Shown: piece by piece, positions 1-6,032 of the stretch
How the letters are laid out: each line of letters starts with the position of its first letter
Position numbering within the stretch: position 1 is the first letter of the stretch
Source of the DNA: DATEEG01 sp035525055
Lineage (GTDB): Bacteria > Actinomycetota > Acidimicrobiia > Spongiisociales > ZC4RG35
Reading direction: 5' to 3'
Assembly (NCBI GenBank): GCA_035525055.1
Contig: DATLEZ010000014.1
Location: forward strand, 1-8,935
Length of the DNA: 8,935 nucleotides
Translations under genes and position numbers: made by a program
Notes under the pieces: generated by a model
The model's database searches: none
What the model saw: the letters and a program-made list of their open reading frames with translations, nothing else
What the model was told of the DNA's origin: nothing

Positions 1-90
1 GGTCGGATACTCAGCTTGGTGATCGAAGACCAGGCGCACTGCCCGCTCCCGGACCTCCTTCGGGTATCTCCTACGTGTCGATCCTGTCAT
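1..90 (-). CDS. IS3-family transposase OrfA, N-terminal 30 codons (partial)
   Basis: This is the start of a transposase OrfA (helix-turn-helix DNA-binding subunit of an IS3-type transposase). The 30 visible residues include RRRYPKEVRERAVRLVFDHQ, the characteristic opening of OrfA proteins, in which a basic tract leads into the first helix of the HTH_Tnp_1 domain. The ATG at 90-88 is preceded by GAGAGGATGGAG at a normal spacing. The frame is open to the left window edge, so the HTH and the OrfB DDE catalytic domain are not visible and intactness cannot be judged. Confidence 0.7.
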   Translation of the reverse strand, partial: MTGSTRRRYPKEVRERAVRLVFDHQAEYPT

Positions 91-140
91 GGCTCCATCC
101 TCTCAAAATCTGGAGCCTCCAGAAAACCCGGGGCGGTTCA
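1..140 (-). mobile_element. Terminal part of an IS3-family insertion sequence, continuing off the left edge
   Basis: Read on the minus strand from position 140, the sequence begins TGAACCGCCCCGGGTTTTCT, a 5'-TG terminus of the type found at the ends of actinobacterial IS3-family elements, and 50 bases later comes a transposase start codon preceded by a purine-rich ribosome binding site. The tip contains an internal palindrome CTGGAG-G-CTCCAG (110-122). The other end lies outside the window, so the terminal inverted repeat cannot be paired and the 3-4 bp target duplication cannot be confirmed; the bases immediately outside the tip are CGGG on the plus strand. The IS3 assignment rests on the tip together with the OrfA N-terminus. 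Confidence 0.72.
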
Positions 141-263
141 CGGGTGTCTTACAAATGGGCTCGTGGCGGCACTATCAGTGTGATGAGAACAGATCGCGCT
201 CAATCCTCGGCTGCTCGTCCCGAGATCGCCAAGGTCAAAGCATCACGGGCCCGGAGCGGATAC

Positions 264-1433
264 GTGGCTTGGGGATTACGTTCGACTGTAGCGGTCGTCG
301 CCTTGGCCTTGCTCGGCGGTTGCGCAACCTCATCGGGGATTGCCCCGGCAGGTGGGGAGCCGGGTCCAACGGCTACCAATGTCATCACCACGACTACCGC
401 TAGTAGAAGTATTCCATCGAGCACGAGCACGACCGTTGTTGGCCCTGACGCTTTTCCGGTAGCGGCACTCGGTGAATTTCCAGAGGCGCCTGAGGACGCT
501 CTCCCCGAGGCCGTGGCCAATTCACTCCAATCGCTGCTTGACGAGTCGGTGAGCAACCGCACCATCGGCGGCGGTGTCGTGGCCGGGGTGATCCTCGCAG
601 GATCGGGGAGTTGGTCGGGGGCCTCGGGAGTCGACGTCGATGGTGAACGTCTAACGCCGGGGTCTCAGCTCATCGTTGCCAGTATCGGGAAGACGGTGAC
701 CGCCGCCCAGGTCCTGCGTCTGGTGGACGATGGCGTGCTCGACCTGCTCGACCCTATCACCGACCACCTTCCCCCCGAAGCCGCGTCGGCGTTCGACGCT
801 AATGGAGCCACCATCCAGGACTTGTTGGGAATGCGCAGCGGCCTCCAGGACCCTTTCGGCTACGAGGGCCTCGTCGACTCGGGACTCACACCGATCGAGT
901 TGTTGGAGAGGCTGCCCGGCCCAACCCATACCGCTGGGGCGACGATCATCTACGTCAACATGAACTACATCCTGCTCGGCATGATCATCGAACACGAGAC
1001 GGGTGTAGCACTAGCGACCGCCCTTGAGTCCGGCGTCCTGAACCCCCCCGGCCTCGCTGGGATCACCTACCCGGTGACGGACGCGTTGGCGGCCGACGGG
1101 TGGAAGATCGCGTCTGATGCCCTCACCCTTGCGCGCTGGGGCTACGAGCTCTACGGCGGATTCGTCGTCTCCGAGGATTCGCTTCGCGCGATGACCGATT
1201 TCGAGGGTGGCTGGTACGGGCTGGGCACGATCGACTTTCAAGCGGAAACGCCGGCGGCTGGAGTTGTCTACGACAGGCCGGCTATCGGCCATGGCGGTCT
1301 GGAACCGCCGAGCGCCACGGCACTTGTGGTGTTCCCTGAATCGGGTCTCGTAGTTGCCGTGCAGGCGGCATCGGCGGGTTTGGAACAGATCTTCACGCTC
1401 GTCGGCGCGTTGCGGGACGTAGTCGGCACATGA
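264..1433 (+). CDS. Serine beta-lactamase/carboxypeptidase-family lipoprotein
   Basis: The product is a secreted, lipid-anchored serine hydrolase of the beta-lactamase/D-Ala-D-Ala carboxypeptidase superfamily (PF00144), acting outside the membrane; the substrate (peptidoglycan peptide, beta-lactam or another ester/amide) cannot be told from sequence. I chose the GTG at 264 because GGAG lies 7 bases upstream and the resulting N-terminus (MAWGLRS followed by TVAVVALALLGGC) is a compact lipoprotein signal with lipobox LGGC and the lipidated Cys at residue 20. ATGs at 75 and 183 in the same frame lack a ribosome binding site, and the first lies inside the insertion sequence. A Thr/Ser-rich linker follows. 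Catalytic motifs from this start are SxxK at about 140-143 (SIGK), YxN at about 230-232 (YVNMNY) and HxG at about 343-345 (GHGGL). The 389 aa length fits the family. The gene ends 7 bp before the sigma gene reading frame, suggesting co-transcription. Confidence 0.83.
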   Translation: MAWGLRSTVAVVALALLGGCATSSGIAPAGGEPGPTATNVITTTTASRSIPSSTSTTVVGPDAFPVAALGEFPEAPEDALPEAVANSLQSLLDESVSNRTIGGGVVAGVILAGSGSWSGASGVDVDGERLTPGSQLIVASIGKTVTAAQVLRLVDDGVLDLLDPITDHLPPEAASAFDANGATIQDLLGMRSGLQDPFGYEGLVDSGLTPIELLERLPGPTHTAGATIIYVNMNYILLGMIIEHETGVALATALESGVLNPPGLAGITYPVTDALAADGWKIASDALTLARWGYELYGGFVVSEDSLRAMTDFEGGWYGLGTIDFQAETPAAGVVYDRPAIGHGGLEPPSATALVVFPESGLVVAVQAASAGLEQIFTLVGALRDVVGT

Positions 1434-1440
1434 CCGAGTC

Positions 1441-2016
1441 ATGAGACCGGCACATCGCGAGCCTCGGGCGGTCCGGGCGGGGCAGACGATTCCGATTGAT
1501 GTTGTCACGCATCTGGACTCGTCGACGGACTTGGATCCGATGAACTTGCACCAGAAGGTCCCGACATCCGACGCCTTTACTGAGTTCGCCCAAGTCGCTG
1601 AACCTCGGCTGCGGTTGGCGCTTGGTGCTGCGTTCGGGTTCGACATGGCTCAGGAGGCGACTGCCGAGGCGTTGGCCTTCGCCTGGGAGCACTGGGATCG
1701 GGTGCGGGCGACTTCCAACCCGATTGGTTATGTATTCGGTGTCGGGCGCAATAGGGCCCGACGTAGCCTGAACCGACAGCGCGTCCCCTTTCTGCCACCG
1801 GTCCGTGTCTTTGAGATTCCGTGGGTCGAGCCCGGCCTACCGGGAGCGCTCGGGCGGCTGTCGGAACGTCAGCGGGAGGTGATCATGCTGCTTCACTGCT
1901 TCGAGTGGACCTTGGGCGAGGTTTCCGAGGTGCTGGGAATGGCGAGAGGAACCGTGCAGGTTCATGAACGGCGGGGAATGGCCAGGCTCCGCAAGGATCT
2001 GGGAGTGGAGCTGTGA
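1441..2016 (+). CDS. ECF-type RNA polymerase sigma factor
   Basis: This is a short alternative sigma factor with only regions 2 and 4, as in the extracytoplasmic-function group. From the ATG at 1441, region 2 spans about residues 44-112 (DAFTEFAQVAEPRLRLAL, then EATAEALAFAWEHW and the NPIGYVFGVGRNRARR stretch), and region 4 spans about 134-187, with SERQREVIMLLHCF and the helix-turn-helix TLGEVSEVLGMARGTVQVHE. The start is uncertain: neither ATG 1441 nor ATG 1540 has a clear ribosome binding site, and the first 33 residues look unlike a folded domain, so a 158 aa protein from 1540 is equally reasonable. The gene lies 7 bp after the serine hydrolase and its stop overlaps the next start (GTGA), so translation of sigma and propeller protein is probably coupled. 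The promoter it recognises is unknown. Confidence 0.85.
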   Translation: MRPAHREPRAVRAGQTIPIDVVTHLDSSTDLDPMNLHQKVPTSDAFTEFAQVAEPRLRLALGAAFGFDMAQEATAEALAFAWEHWDRVRATSNPIGYVFGVGRNRARRSLNRQRVPFLPPVRVFEIPWVEPGLPGALGRLSERQREVIMLLHCFEWTLGEVSEVLGMARGTVQVHERRGMARLRKDLGVEL

Positions 2017-3245
2017 CCGATCTGTTGACCCAGCTTCGTGATTACGGACGACAGGTCGAATCCGATCCGATGCTCCACGCCCCGACGCCGTTGGAAGAGG
2101 ACGTTCTTACGGTGCCACGAGGGACACGCCGAATTTCGAGATCGTGGGTCTCGGGCTTGATCGCAGCTGCGATGGTTCTGTTGGCCTTCCTGCCTCTGAT
2201 GCTGGGCCGAATCGTCGAGGAACCGGTGGCGACAACGACCCCAGCAACCGAGATCAGAAATGGTTGGGTGGCCTTCGCCGCTGACGATTTACCAGCTGCA
2301 GACCTCGACATTTTCATGGTCCGTCCTGGTGTCGATCCGCTTCGCCTCATCGGTTCCCAGGGTGACGGTCTCGACCAGTTCTGCCCATCGTTTTCACCAG
2401 ATGGCTCGAAGCTGGCTTATCTGGAGTCGGATCACGCTGGCCTCAGCCCGGGTGAACTTGGAGGGTCCGCCCAGATTGTCGTTGTTGGGCTAGACGAAGC
2501 AGCCATATCCGAAGAACTCCTTCGGACGACGGCGACCTGGCGCGTATGCCCCACCTGGTCGCCCGACAGCACTCAAATCGCTTATGTGACAGCGAACTGG
2601 GAACTGACCATCGGGACGGTCGGGGGCGGTGTTACGCCTCTCTACCCCATGAATGCTGGGCATACCGGTATTGAGTGGTCCCCGGACGGACGTGTCATTG
2701 CTGTGTGGAGCTTTGTGGACCGTTCGGCACCAACCACCGCGATCCGGCTTGTTCCAGTGGACGGGTCCGAAACGAAGGTGCTCGCCACACTCTCCGAATT
2801 GATGCCTGAACTAGTCGGCAACGGCCATTACATGGACTGGTCTCCCGACGCGTCCCAACTCGCCGTGCTAGGCGAAGGGGTTCATGTGATGGGTCTCGAC
2901 GGCACCACCCACCCGATCGAGGGAGAGTCCTTTCCTTCGATCGCGTGGTCTCCCGATGGTGACCTTCTGGCAGTCACCAGGGAGAATGGTGTGACACTCT
3001 TGAATCCCGACAATCCTGAGGGGCAGCGCCTTGTGATCGAGTATCCGGGTGAGATTCTAACTGACGCCGGTTTTGACTCCTGGTCGCCAGATGGCCTCAG
3101 CGTTCTCGTGAGAGTGTCGGGACCTGAGACGAGCGCAATAGTCTCGGTTCCACTCGATCTGGATGCACCGCAGATGGTCATACACCGGTGGTCGAACGGA
3201 ACACTGGAAATGGAAGAGATCAGCTGGCAACGCCTTAACCAATGA
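2013..3245 (+). CDS. Membrane-anchored PD40/TolB-like beta-propeller protein, probable partner of the ECF sigma factor
   Basis: The 410 aa protein has a cytosolic N-terminus of about 44 residues, one transmembrane helix (about 46-68), a Thr-rich linker, and an external domain with six PD40-type motifs: FSPDG 127, WSPDS 182, WSPDG 222, WSPDA 276, WSPDG 312 and WSPDG 357, each followed by a beta strand, as in six-bladed TolB-like propellers. The only two cysteines, C124 and C179, sit three residues before the motifs of neighbouring blades (CPSFSPD and CPTWSPD). GTG 2013 overlaps the sigma stop by four bases with GGAG upstream, so it is translationally coupled. Position and topology suggest a sensor or anti-sigma factor whose cytosolic tail binds the sigma factor. 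This is inference: there is no HxxxCxxC zinc anti-sigma motif. Confidence 0.82.
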   Translation: MTDLLTQLRDYGRQVESDPMLHAPTPLEEDVLTVPRGTRRISRSWVSGLIAAAMVLLAFLPLMLGRIVEEPVATTTPATEIRNGWVAFAADDLPAADLDIFMVRPGVDPLRLIGSQGDGLDQFCPSFSPDGSKLAYLESDHAGLSPGELGGSAQIVVVGLDEAAISEELLRTTATWRVCPTWSPDSTQIAYVTANWELTIGTVGGGVTPLYPMNAGHTGIEWSPDGRVIAVWSFVDRSAPTTAIRLVPVDGSETKVLATLSELMPELVGNGHYMDWSPDASQLAVLGEGVHVMGLDGTTHPIEGESFPSIAWSPDGDLLAVTRENGVTLLNPDNPEGQRLVIEYPGEILTDAGFDSWSPDGLSVLVRVSGPETSAIVSVPLDLDAPQMVIHRWSNGTLEMEEISWQRLNQ

Positions 3246-3315
3246 TTCCTCCGTCGGCTACGTGTGAAGCGTCCTGGTCCCGCGTGAGATCAACAGTTAT
3301 CGAGCGAAACCGCCC

Positions 3316-3338
3316 ATATCCGGACCGTCCGATATCGG
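3316..3338. repeat. Interlocking palindromes downstream of the propeller gene
   Basis: CCGATATCGG at 3329-3338 is a perfect 10-bp palindrome, and it overlaps a larger imperfect one (ATATCCGGAC, one base, then GTCCGATAT; 3316-3335) with a single-base bulge. The loop is too short for a good RNA terminator and no U-run follows, so an operator or chance are both possible. It is the only structure I see between the propeller gene and the convergent NTF2-like gene (3246-3453). Confidence 0.25.
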
Positions 3339-3453
3339 CACCTCGATGGTCGCTAATACGTGTGACCGACGAAGTGATGAAACGAAGTTCAATACCCGGG
3401 CCCATCGGAGCAACGACGACTGGCACAGGGCGAAGGTCAAATCGCTGACTCGG

Positions 3454-3855
3454 TTAGTCCACGGTCTTGTCGGCTGGCGTAGCCGAGCGCCAGGGAGCTC
3501 TCCACTCTACAGCCTCCCATCCGTCCATGATGTAGACCCGCTCATGGGCCACCCTGTCGCCCCGGTATTCCATCATGTTCACGGTGAACATCCATGGTCC
3601 GCCGTCATAGCTGATCAGATTCTCTGCCACGACAAAGTCGTCACGTCTGGTGATTCGCCGGATCTTGAAGTCCAACTTTGCAGGATATTGACGTCGCCAC
3701 TCCCTGAAATTCTCGACTCCCTCGAATCTCTCACCCGACTGTGGGAACTCGAGAACCGCGTCCGCGTGATAGATCTCATGAGCGATGTCTTCGTCTTTGC
3801 CGGAATACTTCCAATGGCGTTCCAGGTCAGCTTGCACGGTGGCATCGTCCAGCAT
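3454..3855 (-). CDS. NTF2/SnoaL-like small protein
   Basis: The 133 aa product looks like a nuclear transport factor 2/SnoaL-fold protein, a cone-shaped alpha-beta barrel family that includes isomerases, cyclases and many uncharacterised small enzymes. Visible family features are an N-terminal helix with HWKYSGKDEDIAHEIYHADA (about 14-33), the following VLEFPQSGERFEGVENFREW segment (34-53), and the C-terminal strand pattern RVAHERVYIMDGWEAVEWRA (101-120) with a final WRAPW. The ATG at 3855 was chosen because GAGAGGAAG lies 6 bases upstream; the frame stays open 76 codons further but that extension shows no domain. No catalytic residues can be assigned. It faces the sigma-propeller genes and has no operon partner. 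A direct role with them is not indicated. Confidence 0.72.
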   Translation of the reverse strand: MLDDATVQADLERHWKYSGKDEDIAHEIYHADAVLEFPQSGERFEGVENFREWRRQYPAKLDFKIRRITRRDDFVVAENLISYDGGPWMFTVNMMEYRGDRVAHERVYIMDGWEAVEWRAPWRSATPADKTVD

Positions 3856-4175
3856 CAGACACTTCCTCTCTTGAAGGCGAGCGAGGCGATCGACCATAGC
3901 TCGGCGTCGATCCTGCGGTTTCGCCAACCCAGGCGAGCAAATCTCGTTGTGGCTTCGCAGTCGCACTCCCATGACGATCGTGACAGCCCTCAATTCTGCG
4001 CCCGCTCTTTGTCGCCAGACTTGATCGATAACACGCCACCCGGCGAACCGCGCAGATCGGCACTTAGGCGCTTGAACCCGCACCCTGAGCGCAAATCGCG
4101 TCCTATGCGCGTCCAGGTCGTTGTCGTCCGAATACCGAAAACGAAGAAAGCGCTGCAGTATCGAGCCTTCGGTTG
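3856..4175. other. Non-coding stretch between the NTF2-like gene and the tRNA fragment
   Basis: These 320 bases contain open frames on both strands, but none has a ribosome binding site with recognisable protein content. They presumably hold the promoter of the NTF2-like gene, for which I could not pick a convincing -10/-35 pair. No repeat, hairpin with U-run or RNA gene was seen until the tRNA-like fragment. This fits degraded sequence flanking an old integration point. Confidence 0.4.
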
Positions 4176-4221
4176 TGACCGTTGACGGGCTCGAACCGTC
4201 GACCTCTTCCTTGGTGAGGAA
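4176..4221 (-). pseudogene. tRNA 3'-half fragment (pseudo-tRNA, Val-like)
   Basis: On the minus strand this matches the 3' half of the tRNA-Val 156 bp away at 33 of 38 aligned positions (4175-4212 against 4331-4368). It has the 3' strand of the anticodon stem (GGAAG), a variable loop, a fully paired T-arm (GACGG-TTCGAGC-CCGTC) and a 3' acceptor strand AACGGTC followed by A. No D-arm and no matching 5' acceptor strand (GACCGTT) exist upstream, and the anticodon loop reads TCACCAA with no U33, so it cannot fold as a normal tRNA. It could be an old attachment-site copy or a deletion relic of a second tRNA-Val. Confidence 0.65.
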
Positions 4222-4331
4222 CAGGCAACATCAATCGGGAGGTATTTGCGCGCCCGGAACTCAGACGCGGACCGAAGTCTCGGAACTCACAGCCTGAAGC
4301 TCCGAAAAGCCAAGGCCGACAGGGGTTTCGG

Positions 4332-4404
4332 TGGGCGTTGACGGGTTCGAACCGCCGGCCTCTTCCTTGTAAGGGAAGCGCTCTTCCAGCTGAGCTAAAC
4401 GCCC
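4332..4404 (-). tRNA. tRNA-Val (anticodon TAC)
   Basis: A 73-nt cloverleaf can be read on the minus strand. The acceptor stem pairs GGGCGTT with AACGCCC, the D-arm contains TAGCTCAGCTGGAAGAGC, and the anticodon arm is CTTCC-CTTACAA-GGAAG with anticodon TAC (codon GUA, valine). The T-arm is GGCGG-TTCGAAC-CCGTC with one G-U pair, and the discriminator is A. The CCA tail is not encoded (genome reads CCG after the discriminator). The gene points left, so its 3' end faces the accessory region. Confidence 0.95.
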
Positions 4405-4520
4405 TCGCTCGGTCAACAGGCCAGACCGGGGTAACCAAGATTACCGGCCGGGCCGACCACTCTCAGCGCGGACTAGTCGGTTTGCGTGGTCAAAAATGAG
4501 GCCCCGGACCTGCGGCATCG

Positions 4521-4576
4521 TTCAACCTATCGACTACGTCCGCCGATAGTTCATATCAGCAAGCCAGGACTCCTGG
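4521..4576 (+). promoter_or_regulatory. Possible promoter and palindromic site upstream of the sigma factor gene
   Basis: TTCAAC (4521-4526) and GATAGT (4545-4550) are separated by 18 bases and form a weak sigma-70-like pair. An inverted repeat CTATCG/CGATAG (4527-4532 and 4544-4549) sits between and over them. Just downstream is a 13-bp palindrome CCAGGA-C-TCCTGG (4564-4576) that could bind a regulator. The hexamers match consensus poorly. Confidence 0.3.
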
Positions 4577-4623
4577 TCGGGAGTTTCGTGTACGGATCAA
4601 CCGGCCCCGGGATCGAATAACGG

Positions 4624-5559
4624 ATGTTGACTATGAGCAAGTTCATTGATGGGGATTCAAGCGAAGAGGCGATCCGTCATTACCTTGACGGGATCGGCAC
4701 GTACGACCTTCTGACCGCCGACGAAGAGGTCGTACTCGCCAAGGGCATCGAACGGGGCCGGCGGGCGGAACAAGCGCTCCTCACCGAGCGCGACCCGAAC
4801 AAGCGCCTCCGCCTCGACCAGGTGGTCACCGAAGGCGAGCGTGCCCGGCGTCGATTCATCCAGGCCAACCTTCGACTGGTTGTCAGCATTGCCAAGCGCT
4901 ACCCCAATTCCGGCCTGCCTTTCCTCGACCTCATCCAGGAAGGCAACCTCGGACTCATCCGGGCCGTCGAGAAGTTCGAGTACCGCAAGGGGTTCAAGTT
5001 CTCCACTTACGCCACCTGGTGGATTCGCCAGGCCATCACCCGTGCGATCGCCGACAAGTCCCGCACCATCCGGGTTCCGGTCCACATGATGGACACGATC
5101 ACTCAAATGCAGACTGCCGAAAACACGCTGATCAAGCGGCTCGGCCGTGCTCCCAAGGATGAGGAGATCGCTGAGGAAGCCGGCCTCACGGTGGAAAAGG
5201 TGCGAGAAGCCAAGCGAGTCGCCCCCGAACCGATCTCCATCTTCGAGCCGGTCGGTGAGGACAACGCCACGATCGGCGACTTCATCGAGGATCAGGATGC
5301 CGGGGCGCCCTTTGAATTGGTCCTGGCCCGGTTGAACCAGGCCGACCTCCGCGAAGTCCTGGGCCGCCTCAACGACCGGGAACGCCAGGTGATCGAGATG
5401 CGATACGGCCTCGGGGCCGACGAGCCGAAGACCCTCGACGAAGTCGGACGGCTCTTCAACGTCACTCGTGAGCGGATCCGTCAGATCGAATCCAAGGCCC
5501 TGGCCAAGATGCGCAACCCAGGCGGCCCCGCCCGTTTGCGCAAGGTCGCCGTCGGTTAA
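4624..5559 (+). CDS. RpoD/SigB-type sigma-70 factor (short, no region 1.1)
   Basis: This sigma-70 factor directs core RNA polymerase to -10/-35 promoters. At 311 aa it lacks the acidic region 1.1 of long primary sigmas. Region 1.2 lies at about 14-48 (EEAIRHYLDGIGTYDLLTAD). Region 2 is at about 75-156 with the near-invariant NLRLVVSIAKRY, FLDLIQEGNLGLIRAVEKFE, and the -10 melting segment KGFKFSTYATWWIRQAITRA. Region 3 is at about 157-225 (EPISIFEPVGED, IGDFIED). Region 4 is at about 240-300 with DRERQVIEMRYGL and the -35 helix-turn-helix ending VTRERIRQIESKALAKMR. It may be the housekeeping sigma of this lineage or a SigB-like group 2 factor; length alone does not decide. The first ATG has no strong ribosome binding site, and ATG 4633 is possible. 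It converges with the WhiB gene. Confidence 0.93.
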   Translation: MLTMSKFIDGDSSEEAIRHYLDGIGTYDLLTADEEVVLAKGIERGRRAEQALLTERDPNKRLRLDQVVTEGERARRRFIQANLRLVVSIAKRYPNSGLPFLDLIQEGNLGLIRAVEKFEYRKGFKFSTYATWWIRQAITRAIADKSRTIRVPVHMMDTITQMQTAENTLIKRLGRAPKDEEIAEEAGLTVEKVREAKRVAPEPISIFEPVGEDNATIGDFIEDQDAGAPFELVLARLNQADLREVLGRLNDRERQVIEMRYGLGADEPKTLDEVGRLFNVTRERIRQIESKALAKMRNPGGPARLRKVAVG

Positions 5560-5573
5560 CGAGTTTCGAAGCC

Positions 5574-5598
5574 CGGCGGTCTGGTTATCAGACCGCCG
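5574..5598. terminator. Shared hairpin between the convergent sigma and whiB genes
   Basis: CGGCGGTCTG, a GTTAT loop and CAGACCGCCG form a perfect 10-bp, GC-rich stem placed 14 bases after the sigma stop and 13 bases past the whiB stop. There is no U-run on either side, which is common for actinobacterial terminators. Its symmetric position suggests it serves both genes. Confidence 0.7.
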
Positions 5599-5611
5599 AA
5601 CCTGAATTTCT

Positions 5612-5914
5612 CTACGCCGATCGAACCAGGTCGATCAGATCTTCTCGCCTGGCCTCCACCGGGATCAGGGCGTCTCCTCGACGAGGTCGTCCCCTCCCCC
5701 GCTTTCGGTGGAAGACCTGTCCGTCCCAGAAAATCACCCCACCCCAGACTCCCCAGTCATATCCGTGACTGAGAGCCCGCTCGAGGCATGCCACCCGGAC
5801 CGGGCATTCGGCACATAGCGCCTGGGCCGCGGCCAGTTGCTCAGGGCGCTCCGAGAAGAACAGCTCGTGCTGTCCGCTTCCGACACATTTTCCTCTGCTC
5901 AGAACTTGTTCCAT
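5612..5914 (-). CDS. whiB7: WhiB7/WblC-type iron-sulfur transcription factor
   Basis: The 100 aa protein is a Wbl-family regulator that binds a 4Fe-4S cluster through C10, C34, C37 and C43 (CxxC pair at 34-37) and works by docking on region 4 of a primary-type sigma factor. HELFF at 16-20 matches the usual DLFF segment and GVWGG at 55-59 is the family turn. The C-terminal tract KRGRGRPRRG (71-80) contains an RGRP AT-hook, the hallmark of WhiB7 (Mycobacterium) and WblC (Streptomyces), regulators of intrinsic resistance to ribosome-targeting antibiotics. Residues 81-100 form an extra acidic-basic tail. The ATG is preceded by GAGAGG. The gene has its own attenuator leader (5955-6219), which supports the WhiB7 assignment independently. 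It could still be another AT-hook Wbl protein, so the symbol is not certain. Confidence 0.88.
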   Translation of the reverse strand: MEQVLSRGKCVGSGQHELFFSERPEQLAAAQALCAECPVRVACLERALSHGYDWGVWGGVIFWDGQVFHRKRGRGRPRRGDALIPVEARREDLIDLVRSA

Positions 5915-5954
5915 GGTTTCCTCTCAAGTGTTTGAGAAATCGTTGGCGGCAACG

Positions 5955-5985
5955 AAAAAGGCCGCCGGTGGTGCTTCGGCGGCCT
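5955..5985 (-). terminator. Intrinsic terminator in the whiB7 leader
   Basis: On the minus strand AGGCCGCCG and CGGCGGCCT form a perfect 9-bp stem around a 9-base loop (AAGCACCAC), ending in a run of five T. It lies between the uORF stop and the whiB7 start, 41 bases short of the ATG, so it must be bypassed for whiB7 to be expressed. This is a canonical Rho-independent terminator, and the only one in the window with a U-run. Confidence 0.88.
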
Positions 5986-6032
5986 CGGAGGGATTTGGTT
6001 CTTACGAGGATTTCACTCGAAGAGAGGCCGCC
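5978..6032 (-). promoter_or_regulatory. Antiterminator stem competing with the whiB7 leader terminator
   Basis: GGCGGCCTC at 6032-6024, inside the last codons of the uORF, is perfectly complementary over 9 bases to GAGGCCGCC at 5986-5978, which overlaps the 5' arm of the terminator. The two stems cannot coexist. A ribosome finishing the uORF would cover the upstream segment and let the terminator form; a ribosome stalled earlier would leave it free, favouring the antiterminator and read-through into whiB7. The pairing is seen in sequence; the mechanism is by analogy with whiB7/wblC attenuation. Confidence 0.75.

Noticed and set aside
3856..4083. 76-codon N-terminal extension of the NTF2-like protein
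   Set aside because: The extension shows no domain, and the internal ATG at 3855 has a strong ribosome binding site and gives the usual family length.
3346..4185. Long plus-strand frame (279 codons) opposite the NTF2-like gene
   Set aside because: The minus strand carries a recognisable NTF2-like pattern with a good ribosome binding site. The plus frame has no ribosome binding site or recognisable content and runs into the tRNA fragment.
4176..4260. A second functional tRNA
   Set aside because: No D-arm, no matching 5' acceptor strand and an abnormal anticodon loop, so only the 3' half is tRNA-like.
4255..4289. Direct repeat CGGAACTCA (4255-4263 and 4281-4289)
   Set aside because: Two 9-base copies in a GC-rich spacer are too little to call a repeat element, and no spacing or flanking pattern supports a CRISPR or iteron array.
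4103..4438. Minus-strand frame with a repeated peptide (QGRGRRFEPVN twice)
   Set aside because: The peptide repeat is just the translation of the two related tRNA 3' halves; it is not a protein repeat.
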